A stretch of DNA of 64,000 bases from CAYPLH01 sp964411505 (GTDB lineage: Bacteria; Bacillota; Clostridia; CAYPLH01; DUMO01). The stretch spans positions 1-64,000 of the forward strand of contig CAYPLH010000008.1 in the NCBI GenBank assembly GCA_964411505.1, given 5' to 3'. Both the position numbers and the translations under genes were made by a program. Shown piece by piece: positions 52,076-61,091 of this stretch. Positions within the stretch are counted from its first letter, which is position 1. Each line of letters starts with the position of its first letter. The notes beneath the pieces are model-generated. The model did not search any database, was not told where the DNA came from, and worked only from the letters and a program-made list of their open reading frames with translations.

Positions 52076-52244
52076 ATAATCTCTCCTACCGAACATTTTA
52101 AAAAGAAACTCTGATCTAGCTACTTCCTTTGGAATTACATACCCAGGATACTCATTTCAATAATTGTACTTTGCATGAAGTAAGTAAATTCCCCGAAAGA
52201 TATTCCAAAAGCATTCTGACTCCTTATTCCTAGTTACCAAGGCT

Positions 52245-53627
52245 TTACTTTTGTATATAATACTTGTCAAGGAATTCATCCCTTATTCGCTTGAGCTCAT
52301 CTCTGGGCAGCTCAGACAACAATTTCCACCCTATATCCAGAGTCTTTTCTATATTCCTGTCCTCATCGTACCCTTGAGAAACATACTCTTGCTCAAATCT
52401 ATCAGCAAATTTTGAATAAAGTTTATCCAAATCGGTAAGAGCAGCTTCCCCAAGTATAACAGCTAGTTCTTTTGCTTCTTTCCCTCTTGCATAGGCTGAA
52501 AAGAGCTGATTCATTGTATCAGCATGATCCTCACGAGTTTTCCCTTTACCTATTCCTTTATCCTTTAATCTTGAAAGTGATGGTAAAACATCAATAGGTG
52601 GTCTTATATCTTTTCTGTATAATTCTCTCCCCAGAATAATCTGGCCTTCTGTAATATAACCGGTTAAATCGGGTATAGGATGTGTTTTATCATCCTCAGG
52701 CATGCTTAAAATAGGTATAAGAGTTATACTGCCATCTTGCCCTATTTTTCTTCCTGCCCTCTCATACAAGGATGCTAAGTCTGTATACATGTAACCAGGA
52801 TAACCCCTTCTTCCCGGAACTTCCTTTCTTGCAGCAGAAACCTCTCTTAATGCTTCTGCATAGTTCGTAATATCTGTAAGTATAATCAAAACATGCATGT
52901 CTTTTTCAAATGCAAGATATTCTGCTGCTGTTAATGCCATTCTAGGTGTTGATATACGTTCAACAGCCGGATCATTTGCGAGATTCATAAAAAGCACTGC
53001 ACGATCAATAGCTCCAGTCCTTCTAAAGTCAGATATAAAGAAGTCTGCCTCCTCAAATGTAATTCCTATTGCTGCAAATACTACTGCGAACCTACTGTCA
53101 GTCCCTAAAACCTTAGATTGTCTGGCTATTTGTGCAGCAAGCTGAGCATGAGGCAACCCCGAACCAGAAAAAATAGGGAGCTTTTGTCCTCTTACCAGTG
53201 TATTTAAACCGTCAATTGCAGAAATTCCTGTCTGTATAAACTCAGATGGGTAATCCCTTGCAGTTGGATTAATCGGAACACCATTTATATCAAGTCTTGT
53301 TTCTGGAATTATCTCAGGTCCCCCGTCAGCCGGACGCCCAAGACCGTCAAAAACCCTTCCCAGCATATCCATTGATACCGGCAGCTCGATTCCTTTGCCC
53401 AAAAACCTAACCTTACTTTGTGCTATATTTATTCCCTGCGCACTTTCAAAAAGCTGCACTAATGCGCTCTCTTGGTCTACTTCCAATACCCTGCATTTTC
53501 GAATTTCACCATTGCGAAGCTCAATTTCTCCAAGCTCCCCGTATTTAACACCTTCAACTTGCTTTACTAGCATCAAAGGCCCAGCTACTTCAGATATGGT
53601 CTTATATTCTTTAAGCAATTCATACAC
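52245..53627 (-). CDS. ntpB: V-type ATP synthase subunit B
   Basis: This 460-residue non-catalytic nucleotide-binding subunit alternates with subunit A in the V1 head. It lacks a Walker A motif (IFSGSGLPHAQLAAQIARQ in its place) but keeps the fold, for example RRGYPGYMYTDLASLYERAG. It overlaps subunit A by 8 bp, indicating translational coupling. Confidence 0.96.
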   Translation of the reverse strand: MYELLKEYKTISEVAGPLMLVKQVEGVKYGELGEIELRNGEIRKCRVLEVDQESALVQLFESAQGINIAQSKVRFLGKGIELPVSMDMLGRVFDGLGRPADGGPEIIPETRLDINGVPINPTARDYPSEFIQTGISAIDGLNTLVRGQKLPIFSGSGLPHAQLAAQIARQSKVLGTDSRFAVVFAAIGITFEEADFFISDFRRTGAIDRAVLFMNLANDPAVERISTPRMALTAAEYLAFEKDMHVLIILTDITNYAEALREVSAARKEVPGRRGYPGYMYTDLASLYERAGRKIGQDGSITLIPILSMPEDDKTHPIPDLTGYITEGQIILGRELYRKDIRPPIDVLPSLSRLKDKGIGKGKTREDHADTMNQLFSAYARGKEAKELAVILGEAALTDLDKLYSKFADRFEQEYVSQGYDEDRNIEKTLDIGWKLLSELPRDELKRIRDEFLDKYYIQK

Positions 53628-55389
53628 CTTCCTTCGAAATCAGAGCATCTATCTGGTTTGCAAGTTCTTCATCAATTTGATAGAAAACCTCGTTTACCTT
53701 TTCTTCTTCAACATACTTAGCTCTTCCAATTTGTTCTCTTACAGGTAAACTAAAAAGCTCTTTTACCTCTACACCGCTTTCCAAAGCCTTTTTACCTCTA
53801 TAATAAAACTGCATTATGAGCTTTAATAGTCTATACTGTTTATTAGACGAGGTATATGTATCTACCTCGTGGAAAGCATTCTGATGGAGAAAATCTTCTC
53901 TTATTGATCTAGCTTGTTCCAGAACAAGTCTGTCCCCTGACGAAAGAGCATCAACCCCAACCAGTCTTACAATTTCTTCAAGCTCTGATTCCTCCTGCAA
54001 AATTCTCATTGTATCAGTTCTTAGTACAGTCCAATCTCTTGAAATGTTCTCACTTTTCCATGCGTCAACCATATCCAGATATAAGGAATAGCTTGTAAGC
54101 CAGTTGATAGCAGGGAAGTGTCTTCTATATGCAAGGCTTGAGTCAAGCCCCCAAAAAACTTTGATTATCCTCATGGTCGCCTGGGTTACAGGTTCTGATA
54201 AATCTCCGCCAGGTGGTGAAACTGCCCCAATAGCAGTAATTGAACCTTCTCTACCATTTGTACCAATGCTGTTAACGCGCCCTGCTCGTTCATAAAACTG
54301 TGCCAATCTTGAACTTAAGTAAGCAGGATAACCTTCTTCACCCGGCATTTCCTCAAGCCGCCCGGACATCTCTCTTAGAGCTTCAGCCCACCGAGAAGTA
54401 GAGTCAGCCATCAAAGCTACATTGTATCCCATATCCCTGAAATATTCAGCAATTGTTATTCCAGTATATATTGATGCTTCACGTGCAGCAACAGGCATGT
54501 CTGATGTGTTTGCTATAAGGACTGTTCTACTCATTAGGGACTCTCCTGTAGTAGGGTCCTTTAGCTTCGGAAACTCCAAAAGTACATCTGTCATTTCATT
54601 ACCACGTTCTCCACATCCAATATATACAACTATTTCTGCATCAGCCCATTTAGCCAACTGATGCTGCACCACTGTTTTTCCACTTCCAAAAGGTCCGGGA
54701 ACAGCCGCAACACCGCCTTTGGCAATAGGGAATAATGTGTCAATAATTCGCTGACCAGTCACAAGTGGAGCTTCGGGCGATAGTTTTTCCCTGTAGGGTC
54801 TTCCCACACGTACAGGCCACTTCTGCATTAAAGTAATATCAGCTATCTCACCGTTTTCCTTACGTACCTTAGCAACTGTTTCTTCTACAGAAAAGTCACC
54901 CTCAAAAATTTCAACTATTTTCCCGGAGATACCATTAGGAATCATTATACGGTGATCAATAATAGAATTTTCCTTTACAATTCCTATAATATCCCCTGCT
55001 GACACTCTTAAGCCCTTTTCTACAGTAGGCTCAAATTTCCACTTTTTCTCTCTATCAAGTGCCTGCACAAGCACACCTCTTGTTACATTGCTCCCGTACT
55101 TTTCCTTAATTTTTTCTAAAGGTCTTTGTATTCCATCAAATATCTGACTTATCAAACCGGGTCCAAGCTCAACACTTAAAGGCAAGCCTGTAGACACAAC
55201 GGGCTCTCCCGGGCCAAGACCTGCAGTTTCTTCATAAACCTGTATTGATGCCTTATCACCATGCATCTCAAGGATTTCTCCGATTAAGTTGTGTTCACTG
55301 ACACGCACTACATCAAACATGTTTGCAGACCTCATGCCTTCTGCTAATACAAGAGGACCGGAAACCTTGACAATAGTTCCATTGTTCAA
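53620..55389 (-). CDS. ntpA: V-type ATP synthase catalytic subunit A
   Basis: The 589-residue catalytic subunit has Walker A GPFGSGKTVVQHQ, the catalytic Glu in CGERGNEMTDVL, and LMADSTSRWAEALREMSGRL. It also has the extra non-homologous region (about 110-190) typical of V/A-type A subunits. The start is TTG, with AAGGGA 5-6 nt upstream; no ATG in frame fits the family's N-terminus (NNGTIVKVSGPLVLAEGM). Confidence 0.97.
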   Translation of the reverse strand: MNNGTIVKVSGPLVLAEGMRSANMFDVVRVSEHNLIGEILEMHGDKASIQVYEETAGLGPGEPVVSTGLPLSVELGPGLISQIFDGIQRPLEKIKEKYGSNVTRGVLVQALDREKKWKFEPTVEKGLRVSAGDIIGIVKENSIIDHRIMIPNGISGKIVEIFEGDFSVEETVAKVRKENGEIADITLMQKWPVRVGRPYREKLSPEAPLVTGQRIIDTLFPIAKGGVAAVPGPFGSGKTVVQHQLAKWADAEIVVYIGCGERGNEMTDVLLEFPKLKDPTTGESLMSRTVLIANTSDMPVAAREASIYTGITIAEYFRDMGYNVALMADSTSRWAEALREMSGRLEEMPGEEGYPAYLSSRLAQFYERAGRVNSIGTNGREGSITAIGAVSPPGGDLSEPVTQATMRIIKVFWGLDSSLAYRRHFPAINWLTSYSLYLDMVDAWKSENISRDWTVLRTDTMRILQEESELEEIVRLVGVDALSSGDRLVLEQARSIREDFLHQNAFHEVDTYTSSNKQYRLLKLIMQFYYRGKKALESGVEVKELFSLPVREQIGRAKYVEEEKVNEVFYQIDEELANQIDALISKEGV

Positions 55390-55425
55390 ATGTATCCCTT
55401 CTTTCCTGTTTACTAAAAAGCCTTC

Positions 55426-55743
55426 TTACGTATCAAAAAGTATATCTGCACCAACTGCACGTTCCACAGCCTTCTTTACTGCATTCATACCTATATTTTC
55501 AGTACCAAAAATTCCTGGTATCAATACTATAACTGGAAAGGCACGTTCTTTATATTTCTCTATAAGAGGCATAATATCTTTTGCTGTGCTTTCTGTTATA
55601 AAGACAAGTGCAAATTCCTCATTTACAAGATTATTCAACATGCTTTCAGCTTCAGTTTTATTCTTTACAGGATATACAGAAAGCCCGAGGGCTAAAAATC
55701 CAAGGACGCTGTCTTTATCTCCTAAAACACCGATCTTATACAT
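55426..55743 (-). CDS. ntpG: V-type ATP synthase subunit F
   Basis: This 105-residue stalk subunit (NtpG in enterococcal naming) begins MYKIGVLGDKDSVLGFLALG and has the Rossmann-like VFITESTAKDI and VIVLIPGIFGT. The ATG at 55743 overlaps the end of the subunit C gene by 8 bp. It fits the operon order C-F-A-B-D. Confidence 0.93.
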   Translation of the reverse strand: MYKIGVLGDKDSVLGFLALGLSVYPVKNKTEAESMLNNLVNEEFALVFITESTAKDIMPLIEKYKERAFPVIVLIPGIFGTENIGMNAVKKAVERAVGADILFDT

Positions 55744-56737
55744 ATATCTCTCGCAGCCTTTCTCTAATAGTATCACCGGGAATGTCGTTAGCTTTTCCCG
55801 TTATTACAATCCTGACATTCTTAATCTCGTTCTCTTTTGCATAAAGATAAGCAATTAGGGGTTCTATGCCAAATGCATCATGCTTAGCTTTACTGACAAA
55901 CGCTGTAATAAGATTGTCCGATAGTTTTTCATACATAGCAAGATTACCTTTTTCATAGCTCTCTTGACTGCTTCCCAAAATTGCCTCATACCTAGAATTT
56001 GATAAGTTCTCAATAAGACCTTCTATTCCTATGTCAAAATTATCCGTATAAAGGTCAAGATCTAAAGAGCCTCCACTTAGTATCACACTTTCAAGAAACG
56101 CACGTGGTTTCCCCATAAGCTTAACTCTTAAAAAAGTTTTTATGTTAACAAGATCAATGCTCATGCTGCAAAGCTCAATTAAAAACTTGTTTTGGGTAAC
56201 GGTTGCCATAGCCTTTGCTTCTTTTGCAGAAGCTTTGTCAAGTACTACATCTATCATTTGCGGGTCAGAAGTTTTATTGAAAACTTCTGTACACTCATTA
56301 AAGGCATCATACATTATTGAAGATAAGTCCCCTAGTTTTCTGTCTCTTATCATCAACTTTAGTTCTATAACAGGTATAATACCGGTATCAAGAAGCAGGT
56401 CGCCCTGTGCAAATCCTCCATATTCTGATTTGAGTAATACCTTAAGGTTATGATAGTCATTTTTTAGAAGAAATATATTAAATATATCTGGTTTAGGTAC
56501 AATACTTTTAAGCAATCCGTAAAGATTTTTATATTCCTGCTTTAAAAGCAATTCACCGTCATAAAGATTAATACTCTCATCTTCAGATTCTCCATAACCA
56601 GCTTCCTGTAAAATCCTTAGTATTTCTTCTGTTGTCGCTGCATCTATCATTCTGTCAAACAGACCTCTGTTAAGCAGCCTATTCTCAATAACCCGTATAC
56701 GACCTACAGCATAAGCATATTCTGTCTCATACTTCAA
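55736..56737 (-). CDS. ntpC: V-type ATP synthase subunit C
   Basis: This subunit of about 333 residues links the V1 central stalk to the c-ring (V0 subunit d homologue). Its start is YETEYAYAVGRIRVIENRLL, and FLLKNDYHNLKVLLKSEYGG is typical. No ATG is available. AAGGAG points to one of two consecutive TTG codons at 56740/56737; the GTG at 56746 overlaps the ribosome-binding site. Confidence 0.92.
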   Translation of the reverse strand: MKYETEYAYAVGRIRVIENRLLNRGLFDRMIDAATTEEILRILQEAGYGESEDESINLYDGELLLKQEYKNLYGLLKSIVPKPDIFNIFLLKNDYHNLKVLLKSEYGGFAQGDLLLDTGIIPVIELKLMIRDRKLGDLSSIMYDAFNECTEVFNKTSDPQMIDVVLDKASAKEAKAMATVTQNKFLIELCSMSIDLVNIKTFLRVKLMGKPRAFLESVILSGGSLDLDLYTDNFDIGIEGLIENLSNSRYEAILGSSQESYEKGNLAMYEKLSDNLITAFVSKAKHDAFGIEPLIAYLYAKENEIKNVRIVITGKANDIPGDTIRERLREIYV

Positions 56738-56790
56738 CAAAACCACTCCTTAACCATAACATGCTCGCAGCATTTGCAAATTGTCTGCAA

Positions 56791-57405
56791 TTACGACGTT
56801 CCATCCGATCCAAATAATATAGAAACCACTTCCTGTTCTAGGTCGCTGCGTTTCATTCTTAACATGGCAGAAAACGTATTATTATATTCCACATCCCCAT
56901 CTTTTAATACAAAACCACCATCAAAGTTACCTGCACTTTTAGCCAACCTCACATTTCCCGGTAGCCCTTTAGAAATAATCCTTCTGTTTACATCATCAAT
57001 AAATTTAAGTCCTAACCGCTGCCTGTCCCTTTCAGTCAGAATAATTTCTTCGTTGCCTTTAGTAACTGCATCGGTCACCATGCTAAGGAGTATTTCGCTA
57101 TACTCCTCAGTACTAAGGGAATTAAGGTTGTTCAAAGCGCCCTGGAAAACCTCGTTTAGAATTTCCTGTTTAGCTGTAAGTTTAACTTTTTTAACTTCCA
57201 TCACAGCAGAAGCAGTTAGTCTGCTCTTTTTAAGCTTTGCTTCATTCACAGCTTTATTTAAGATTTCAAGCCGCTTTCTGTCTCCCTCGTCCTGTGCTGC
57301 CGTTATTATGTTCTTAGCATTCTTCTTAGCCTGAGAAATACTTTCATTTGCATCTATTCGTGCATCTTCCAGTATTTTTTCCTTTAATATCTGAGCATTA
57401 GTCAT
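56791..57405 (-). CDS. ntpE: V-type ATP synthase subunit E
   Basis: The 204-residue peripheral-stalk subunit has a long Ala/Lys-rich helix (about 5-80) and a compact C-terminal domain (GLPGNVRLAKSAGNFDGGFV). The ATG at 57405 is preferred, with GGAGAG 7 nt upstream. An ATG at 57426 overlaps the subunit K stop by 4 bp but has no ribosome-binding site. Confidence 0.9.
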   Translation of the reverse strand: MTNAQILKEKILEDARIDANESISQAKKNAKNIITAAQDEGDRKRLEILNKAVNEAKLKKSRLTASAVMEVKKVKLTAKQEILNEVFQGALNNLNSLSTEEYSEILLSMVTDAVTKGNEEIILTERDRQRLGLKFIDDVNRRIISKGLPGNVRLAKSAGNFDGGFVLKDGDVEYNNTFSAMLRMKRSDLEQEVVSILFGSDGTS

Positions 57406-57422
57406 ACTGACACTCTCCGATT

Positions 57423-57905
57423 TCATATCTTAATACCAAAAAGCACCATGAGCAATGATGCAAGTACTGCAAACACAGCAAATGTTTCTACCATTGCAGT
57501 TAAAACCATACCTTTTGCAAATTCCTTTGGCCTTTTTGCAACAATTCCAATTGATGCAGCTGCAAGCTTTCCCTGATAAATAGCTGAAACAAAACCAATA
57601 ATAGATATTGGCAATGATGCCGCTAAAAATAAAAAGCCTTGATTAAGTGTCAGATTGACCAATTCGCCTTCAAACATTCCTACTTTTAGGAGTATAAGGA
57701 AAGCTGTTATCAGACCATATAATCCTTGAGTGGATGGAAGTATCTGTAAAGGCAGAACCTGACCAAATTTCCCCGGGTCCTCAGCTATGACTCCCGCAGC
57801 TGCCGCACCAGCGTCTGCTACTCCTTTGACTGATCCTAAACCGGCGAGTATTACAGATAGTGCTGCACCTGCAAATGCCAAAATGTGACCTATTGTAATT
57901 TCCAT
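57423..57905 (-). CDS. ntpK: V-type ATP synthase subunit K (c-ring proteolipid)
   Basis: This 160-residue proteolipid has four transmembrane helices in two hairpins but a single membrane carboxylate, Glu140 (MVETFAVFA). The residues that bind Na+ in Enterococcus hirae NtpK are present at matching places: Thr59-Gln60 (LPSTQGLYG), Gln111 (AIYQGK) and Glu140. The ring is therefore predicted to bind Na+, not H+. GGAGG precedes the ATG, which is 4 bp after the subunit I stop. Confidence 0.96.
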   Translation of the reverse strand: MEITIGHILAFAGAALSVILAGLGSVKGVADAGAAAAGVIAEDPGKFGQVLPLQILPSTQGLYGLITAFLILLKVGMFEGELVNLTLNQGFLFLAASLPISIIGFVSAIYQGKLAAASIGIVAKRPKEFAKGMVLTAMVETFAVFAVLASLLMVLFGIKI

Positions 57906-57908
57906 AAA

Positions 57909-59867
57909 TCATCTTACCTCCTGCTTGATTTTAATGTATTTAGTGTTTATTTTTAAAGGGTTGAAGGCTTTTCCTCCATCCTCATAAAACCTACTGAAGA
58001 ACTCAACATACTGAAGACGTGCGCCATGAACAAAGGCACTAAGACCACCTGACAATATGTTAAAGGTATGACCTATCAAGGCTACTATTATCAAAAGTAT
58101 TATCCCAATTATATTATCTACTCCTGCCAGTGTCCCCATGGTGTTTATAACCGATGCTATTACGCCGCTCGCCATTCCTAAGGCAAGTAATCTCGAGTAT
58201 GAAAGAGCATCACTTAGGATTCCTATAATGTTATAAAGACTTAATATCCCGCTAAAAAGCTTGCTGAATATATTTTTTTTTGCTCTACCCTGTGTAAGAA
58301 CAAGAAGCACTGCACCCGAAATCGCCATGTATTTTCCAACTGAACTAAGCGTGGGAACAGCTAAAAGACAAAGCCCGATTAAAAGTATATACCAGAAAAG
58401 AACATCAAATACAGCATCAAGAACTTTTCCATCTCTTATTAGCATATAACCTTTTACTCCCATGCCGAAAAGAATCTGCACCATACCGAAACCAATCGAC
58501 CAAAAAAGAAGTTTCATAGGATCTTCAATTGGATTAAACCACAATGGTGGTATTACGCCTTTTCTACCTATTATCTGATCAAATATGTCACCAAACCAGC
58601 CTCCAAAAAGCGAACCGCAAATAACCGTAGCAGCACCGCACAAAAATATCAGCTTCAATGATTTCTCCAAAGTCCCTTTCTGTTTGTAGCGCCATATAAA
58701 ATATCCGGAAACCAATAGCATAATCAGACCATAACCTGCATCGCCCATCATTACACCTATGGAAATGAGGAAATAAGGAGCAAATAATGCATTGGGATCT
58801 ATTCCGTTTGAACTGGGAAGACTGTACAATTCAGTAATCGGTTCAAAAGGTCTTATAAAGCTATTGTTCCTCAGTAATATTGGATGCTCTTCCCCATCTT
58901 CAGGTTCGAATATATTAACCATACAATTAAAATTATTTTCAACATTTTCTTTAGCCTTGCTACCCAGTTCCCTGGGCAACCATCCTTCGAGTATAAAGGT
59001 TTTATCAGTCTTTAAAAGGTTCTGATATGACTTTTCCTTTTCTAATTCAATATTAAGGAAGTCACATAGCACCTCAAGGTCTGCTAGTACAGAGGAAAGC
59101 TCGGTAATTTCTAGTCCTAGTTCTTCTCTTAACGTATTAATTTCTTTGATATCCTTATTAATTCTATCAATGTTTTGTTTAACCGTGCCTTTGAGATCAT
59201 TAAACTGAGTTTTTGTGAAACCATATTTTTTTAAAATATCCATTGTCTCGTTCTCACAAAAATTATGATATACAAGTGCCAGATATATCCTTTCATTAGC
59301 TTTACTTAACACTTCTAAAAAGCTAAAGGGCAAGTTTTCGGAAAAATCTTTTTTCATGACCTCAATATCTATTATTTCCGGGACTGTGCCAAAAATAACA
59401 CTGGTAACCTTTGTGTTGCACTCGTCAATAGCAATGTCCATAGAACTCCACGGTATCAATATTTCAATCTGATTATGAAGCTTACTCTCAGTAGAACGCA
59501 GCTCTACAAGCTTCCCATCAACTTCATCTATACGTGAAACAGTTTCCATCAAATTATCTTTGCACTGAACTATCTTTTTAATCTTCTGACGATCCATCTC
59601 TATTCTAGGTTGAAAGAGCCCTTTTTTTCTATTATCATATGAGGCCAAATATTTTATAGCTGATTCCAGTTTCCTGATATCTGCTTCTATTTCATTTAGC
59701 TTATCAATGGATCCATCAGATTTGACAAGTTTTGACCATTCCTCATCATCCAGCTTACCTTCAACATCAGAGATATCAACTATACCCATTTCCATCAGGC
59801 TACTTATCAATCTCTTTTTCTCCACTTCCAACCCGATGATTGATATTTTATTCATTTTAACTATCAT
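57909..59867 (-). CDS. ntpI: V-type ATP synthase subunit I (a subunit)
   Basis: The 652-residue stator subunit has an N-terminal cytoplasmic half with coiled coils (about 1-320). A membrane half has about eight helices, including SYSRLLALGMASGVIASVIN with the essential Arg, and FNILSGGLSAFVHGARLQYV with EFFSRFYEDGG at the end. It forms the ion half-channels against the c-ring. It overlaps the upstream G/H gene by 11 bp. Confidence 0.96.
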   Translation of the reverse strand: MIVKMNKISIIGLEVEKKRLISSLMEMGIVDISDVEGKLDDEEWSKLVKSDGSIDKLNEIEADIRKLESAIKYLASYDNRKKGLFQPRIEMDRQKIKKIVQCKDNLMETVSRIDEVDGKLVELRSTESKLHNQIEILIPWSSMDIAIDECNTKVTSVIFGTVPEIIDIEVMKKDFSENLPFSFLEVLSKANERIYLALVYHNFCENETMDILKKYGFTKTQFNDLKGTVKQNIDRINKDIKEINTLREELGLEITELSSVLADLEVLCDFLNIELEKEKSYQNLLKTDKTFILEGWLPRELGSKAKENVENNFNCMVNIFEPEDGEEHPILLRNNSFIRPFEPITELYSLPSSNGIDPNALFAPYFLISIGVMMGDAGYGLIMLLVSGYFIWRYKQKGTLEKSLKLIFLCGAATVICGSLFGGWFGDIFDQIIGRKGVIPPLWFNPIEDPMKLLFWSIGFGMVQILFGMGVKGYMLIRDGKVLDAVFDVLFWYILLIGLCLLAVPTLSSVGKYMAISGAVLLVLTQGRAKKNIFSKLFSGILSLYNIIGILSDALSYSRLLALGMASGVIASVINTMGTLAGVDNIIGIILLIIVALIGHTFNILSGGLSAFVHGARLQYVEFFSRFYEDGGKAFNPLKINTKYIKIKQEVR

Positions 59868-60180
59868 TCCTGATTATTATCCTCCCGATAATATAGTCAA
59901 CTGCTTTATCAATTTTCCCACTAACATTGTTTTTCAATTCAGCACACTCTTTTGACACTTCTCGATTAATTTCCTCAATTTCAATCTTTGCCTCAGCTTC
60001 TGCCTCTTCCATGGTTTTGAGCGCTTCTGCTTCGGCATCTTTAATGCTCTTTTCAATTATTTCTGCTGCCTTTGCATTTGCATCAGCCAATATCTGACGA
60101 CTTTTATCTTTAGCTTCATTTTTTACCCTGTCAGCCTCAGTCTCAGTCATCCTGATTTCCTTAACTACTTCTAAAAGCAT
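59857..60180 (-). CDS. ntpF: V-type ATP synthase subunit G/H (peripheral stalk)
   Basis: This 107-residue, almost entirely alpha-helical protein, rich in Ala, Glu and Lys (DAEAEALKTMEEAEAEAKIE), forms the peripheral stalk with subunit E (NtpF/AhaH-like). GGTGGTGA precedes the ATG. It is the first gene of the operon. Low sequence complexity makes the family call depend mainly on context. Confidence 0.85.
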   Translation of the reverse strand: MLLEVVKEIRMTETEADRVKNEAKDKSRQILADANAKAAEIIEKSIKDAEAEALKTMEEAEAEAKIEIEEINREVSKECAELKNNVSGKIDKAVDYIIGRIIIRNDS

Positions 60181-60667
60181 TGGGTCACCACCTATGCATA
60201 TTTAATTGGGTTGTTAAGCAACGTCTACAACCAAAAGCGGGAGGGGCTCGATGCCCCCGAGCTTTTATTCAAGTACAATAATCTACTATTTATATTAACA
60301 TAAATAAATCCCATAAAAACTCTAATATCTCAATAATTTTACTTTAAAACAACAAAATCTAAAAGTCCAAGCTTTTGCTTTAAAATCGCAACTTTTATTT
60401 ATTATAAACTAATATCCACTAAATGACCAGACTAATTTAACCATTTTGGACATTCTTACGGTTGATTGACGGTTGTCAAAGTTAATACAAACGTAACTAC
60501 CCACTCAAATAGATAAGAAAATTAAAATAACCGTCCCCCTGCTTCCTTGGCAATACATGGTTCTTATTCTATTAATTATACATAATATTATTCTAACTAA
60601 TGCAAAAAATATATCTGAAAAAAAAGTAACTAAAGAGGTGAAACCTTACTTTATTGTAAAGGAAACT
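60181..60667. other. spacer upstream of the V-ATPase operon
   Basis: It must contain the operon's promoter. The only structures seen are a GC-rich hairpin at about 60239-60268 (GGGGCTCGATGCCCC, with a similar one at 62335-62350) and the short inverted pair in GGTTGATTGACGGTTGTCAA near 60460. The open frame from 60557 to 60667 has no ribosome-binding site and is not called as coding. Confidence 0.45.
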
Positions 60668-60988
60668 ATGAAAAACCATATGCATGATTTTAAATTCGAC
60701 GCAGAAGTATCTAGTTGTCATACTCATAGCGTTTCAGGATACACAGAATTAATAATAGGTGTTTATCCGCTGCATTTTCATTATTATAGCGGTATTTCGA
60801 CATTCAAGAGTCATACACACCATTTTTCCGGATATACCGGTCTACCTATCAAAACAGAAAATGGTCATGTACACAAAATATCCGGATTACTTGAACATAA
60901 AAATTATCATTCACATAAGTTCAGCAACTATACCTACGAAGAAGTTTCATACAATTCACCTGAATTGCATCAAAGGGTACTTATATAG
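60668..60988 (+). CDS. YmaF-like histidine-rich repeat protein
   Basis: This 106-residue protein is built of five repeats of the form HxHxxSGxT (HTHSVSGYTE, HFHYYSGIST, HTHHFSGYTG, HVHKISGLLE, HSHKFSNYTY) after an initial HMHDF. The pattern is that of the YmaF family of firmicutes. The regular HxH pairs suggest metal binding, but no function is established. The ATG at 60668 has AAAGGA 4 nt upstream; an ATG at 60557 is in frame but unsupported. Confidence 0.75.
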   Translation: MKNHMHDFKFDAEVSSCHTHSVSGYTELIIGVYPLHFHYYSGISTFKSHTHHFSGYTGLPIKTENGHVHKISGLLEHKNYHSHKFSNYTYEEVSYNSPELHQRVLI

Positions 60989-61060
60989 CGAAGAGAAGAC
61001 TTCTTTTTACTCGCCGCCTAATATCGGCGTTTGCCCACAATACTATTAATCTACCTATGC

Positions 61061-61091
61061 ACCATTTACCATTCACCATTCACCATTCACC
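61061..61091. repeat. 7-bp tandem repeat at the end of the transglutaminase gene
   Basis: Four copies of ACCATTY lie in a row. The stop codon of the minus-strand gene (61080-61082) falls inside the array, so changes in copy number would shift the frame of the last codons. Confidence 0.75.

Noticed and set aside
55289..55858. 189-residue plus-strand frame over the V-ATPase genes
   Set aside because: It is antisense to subunits A, F and C, whose families and overlaps are unambiguous.
60557..60667. N-terminal extension of the YmaF-like protein
   Set aside because: The first ATG has no ribosome-binding site, and the extra 37 residues are AT-rich filler; the ATG at 60668 has AAAGGA.
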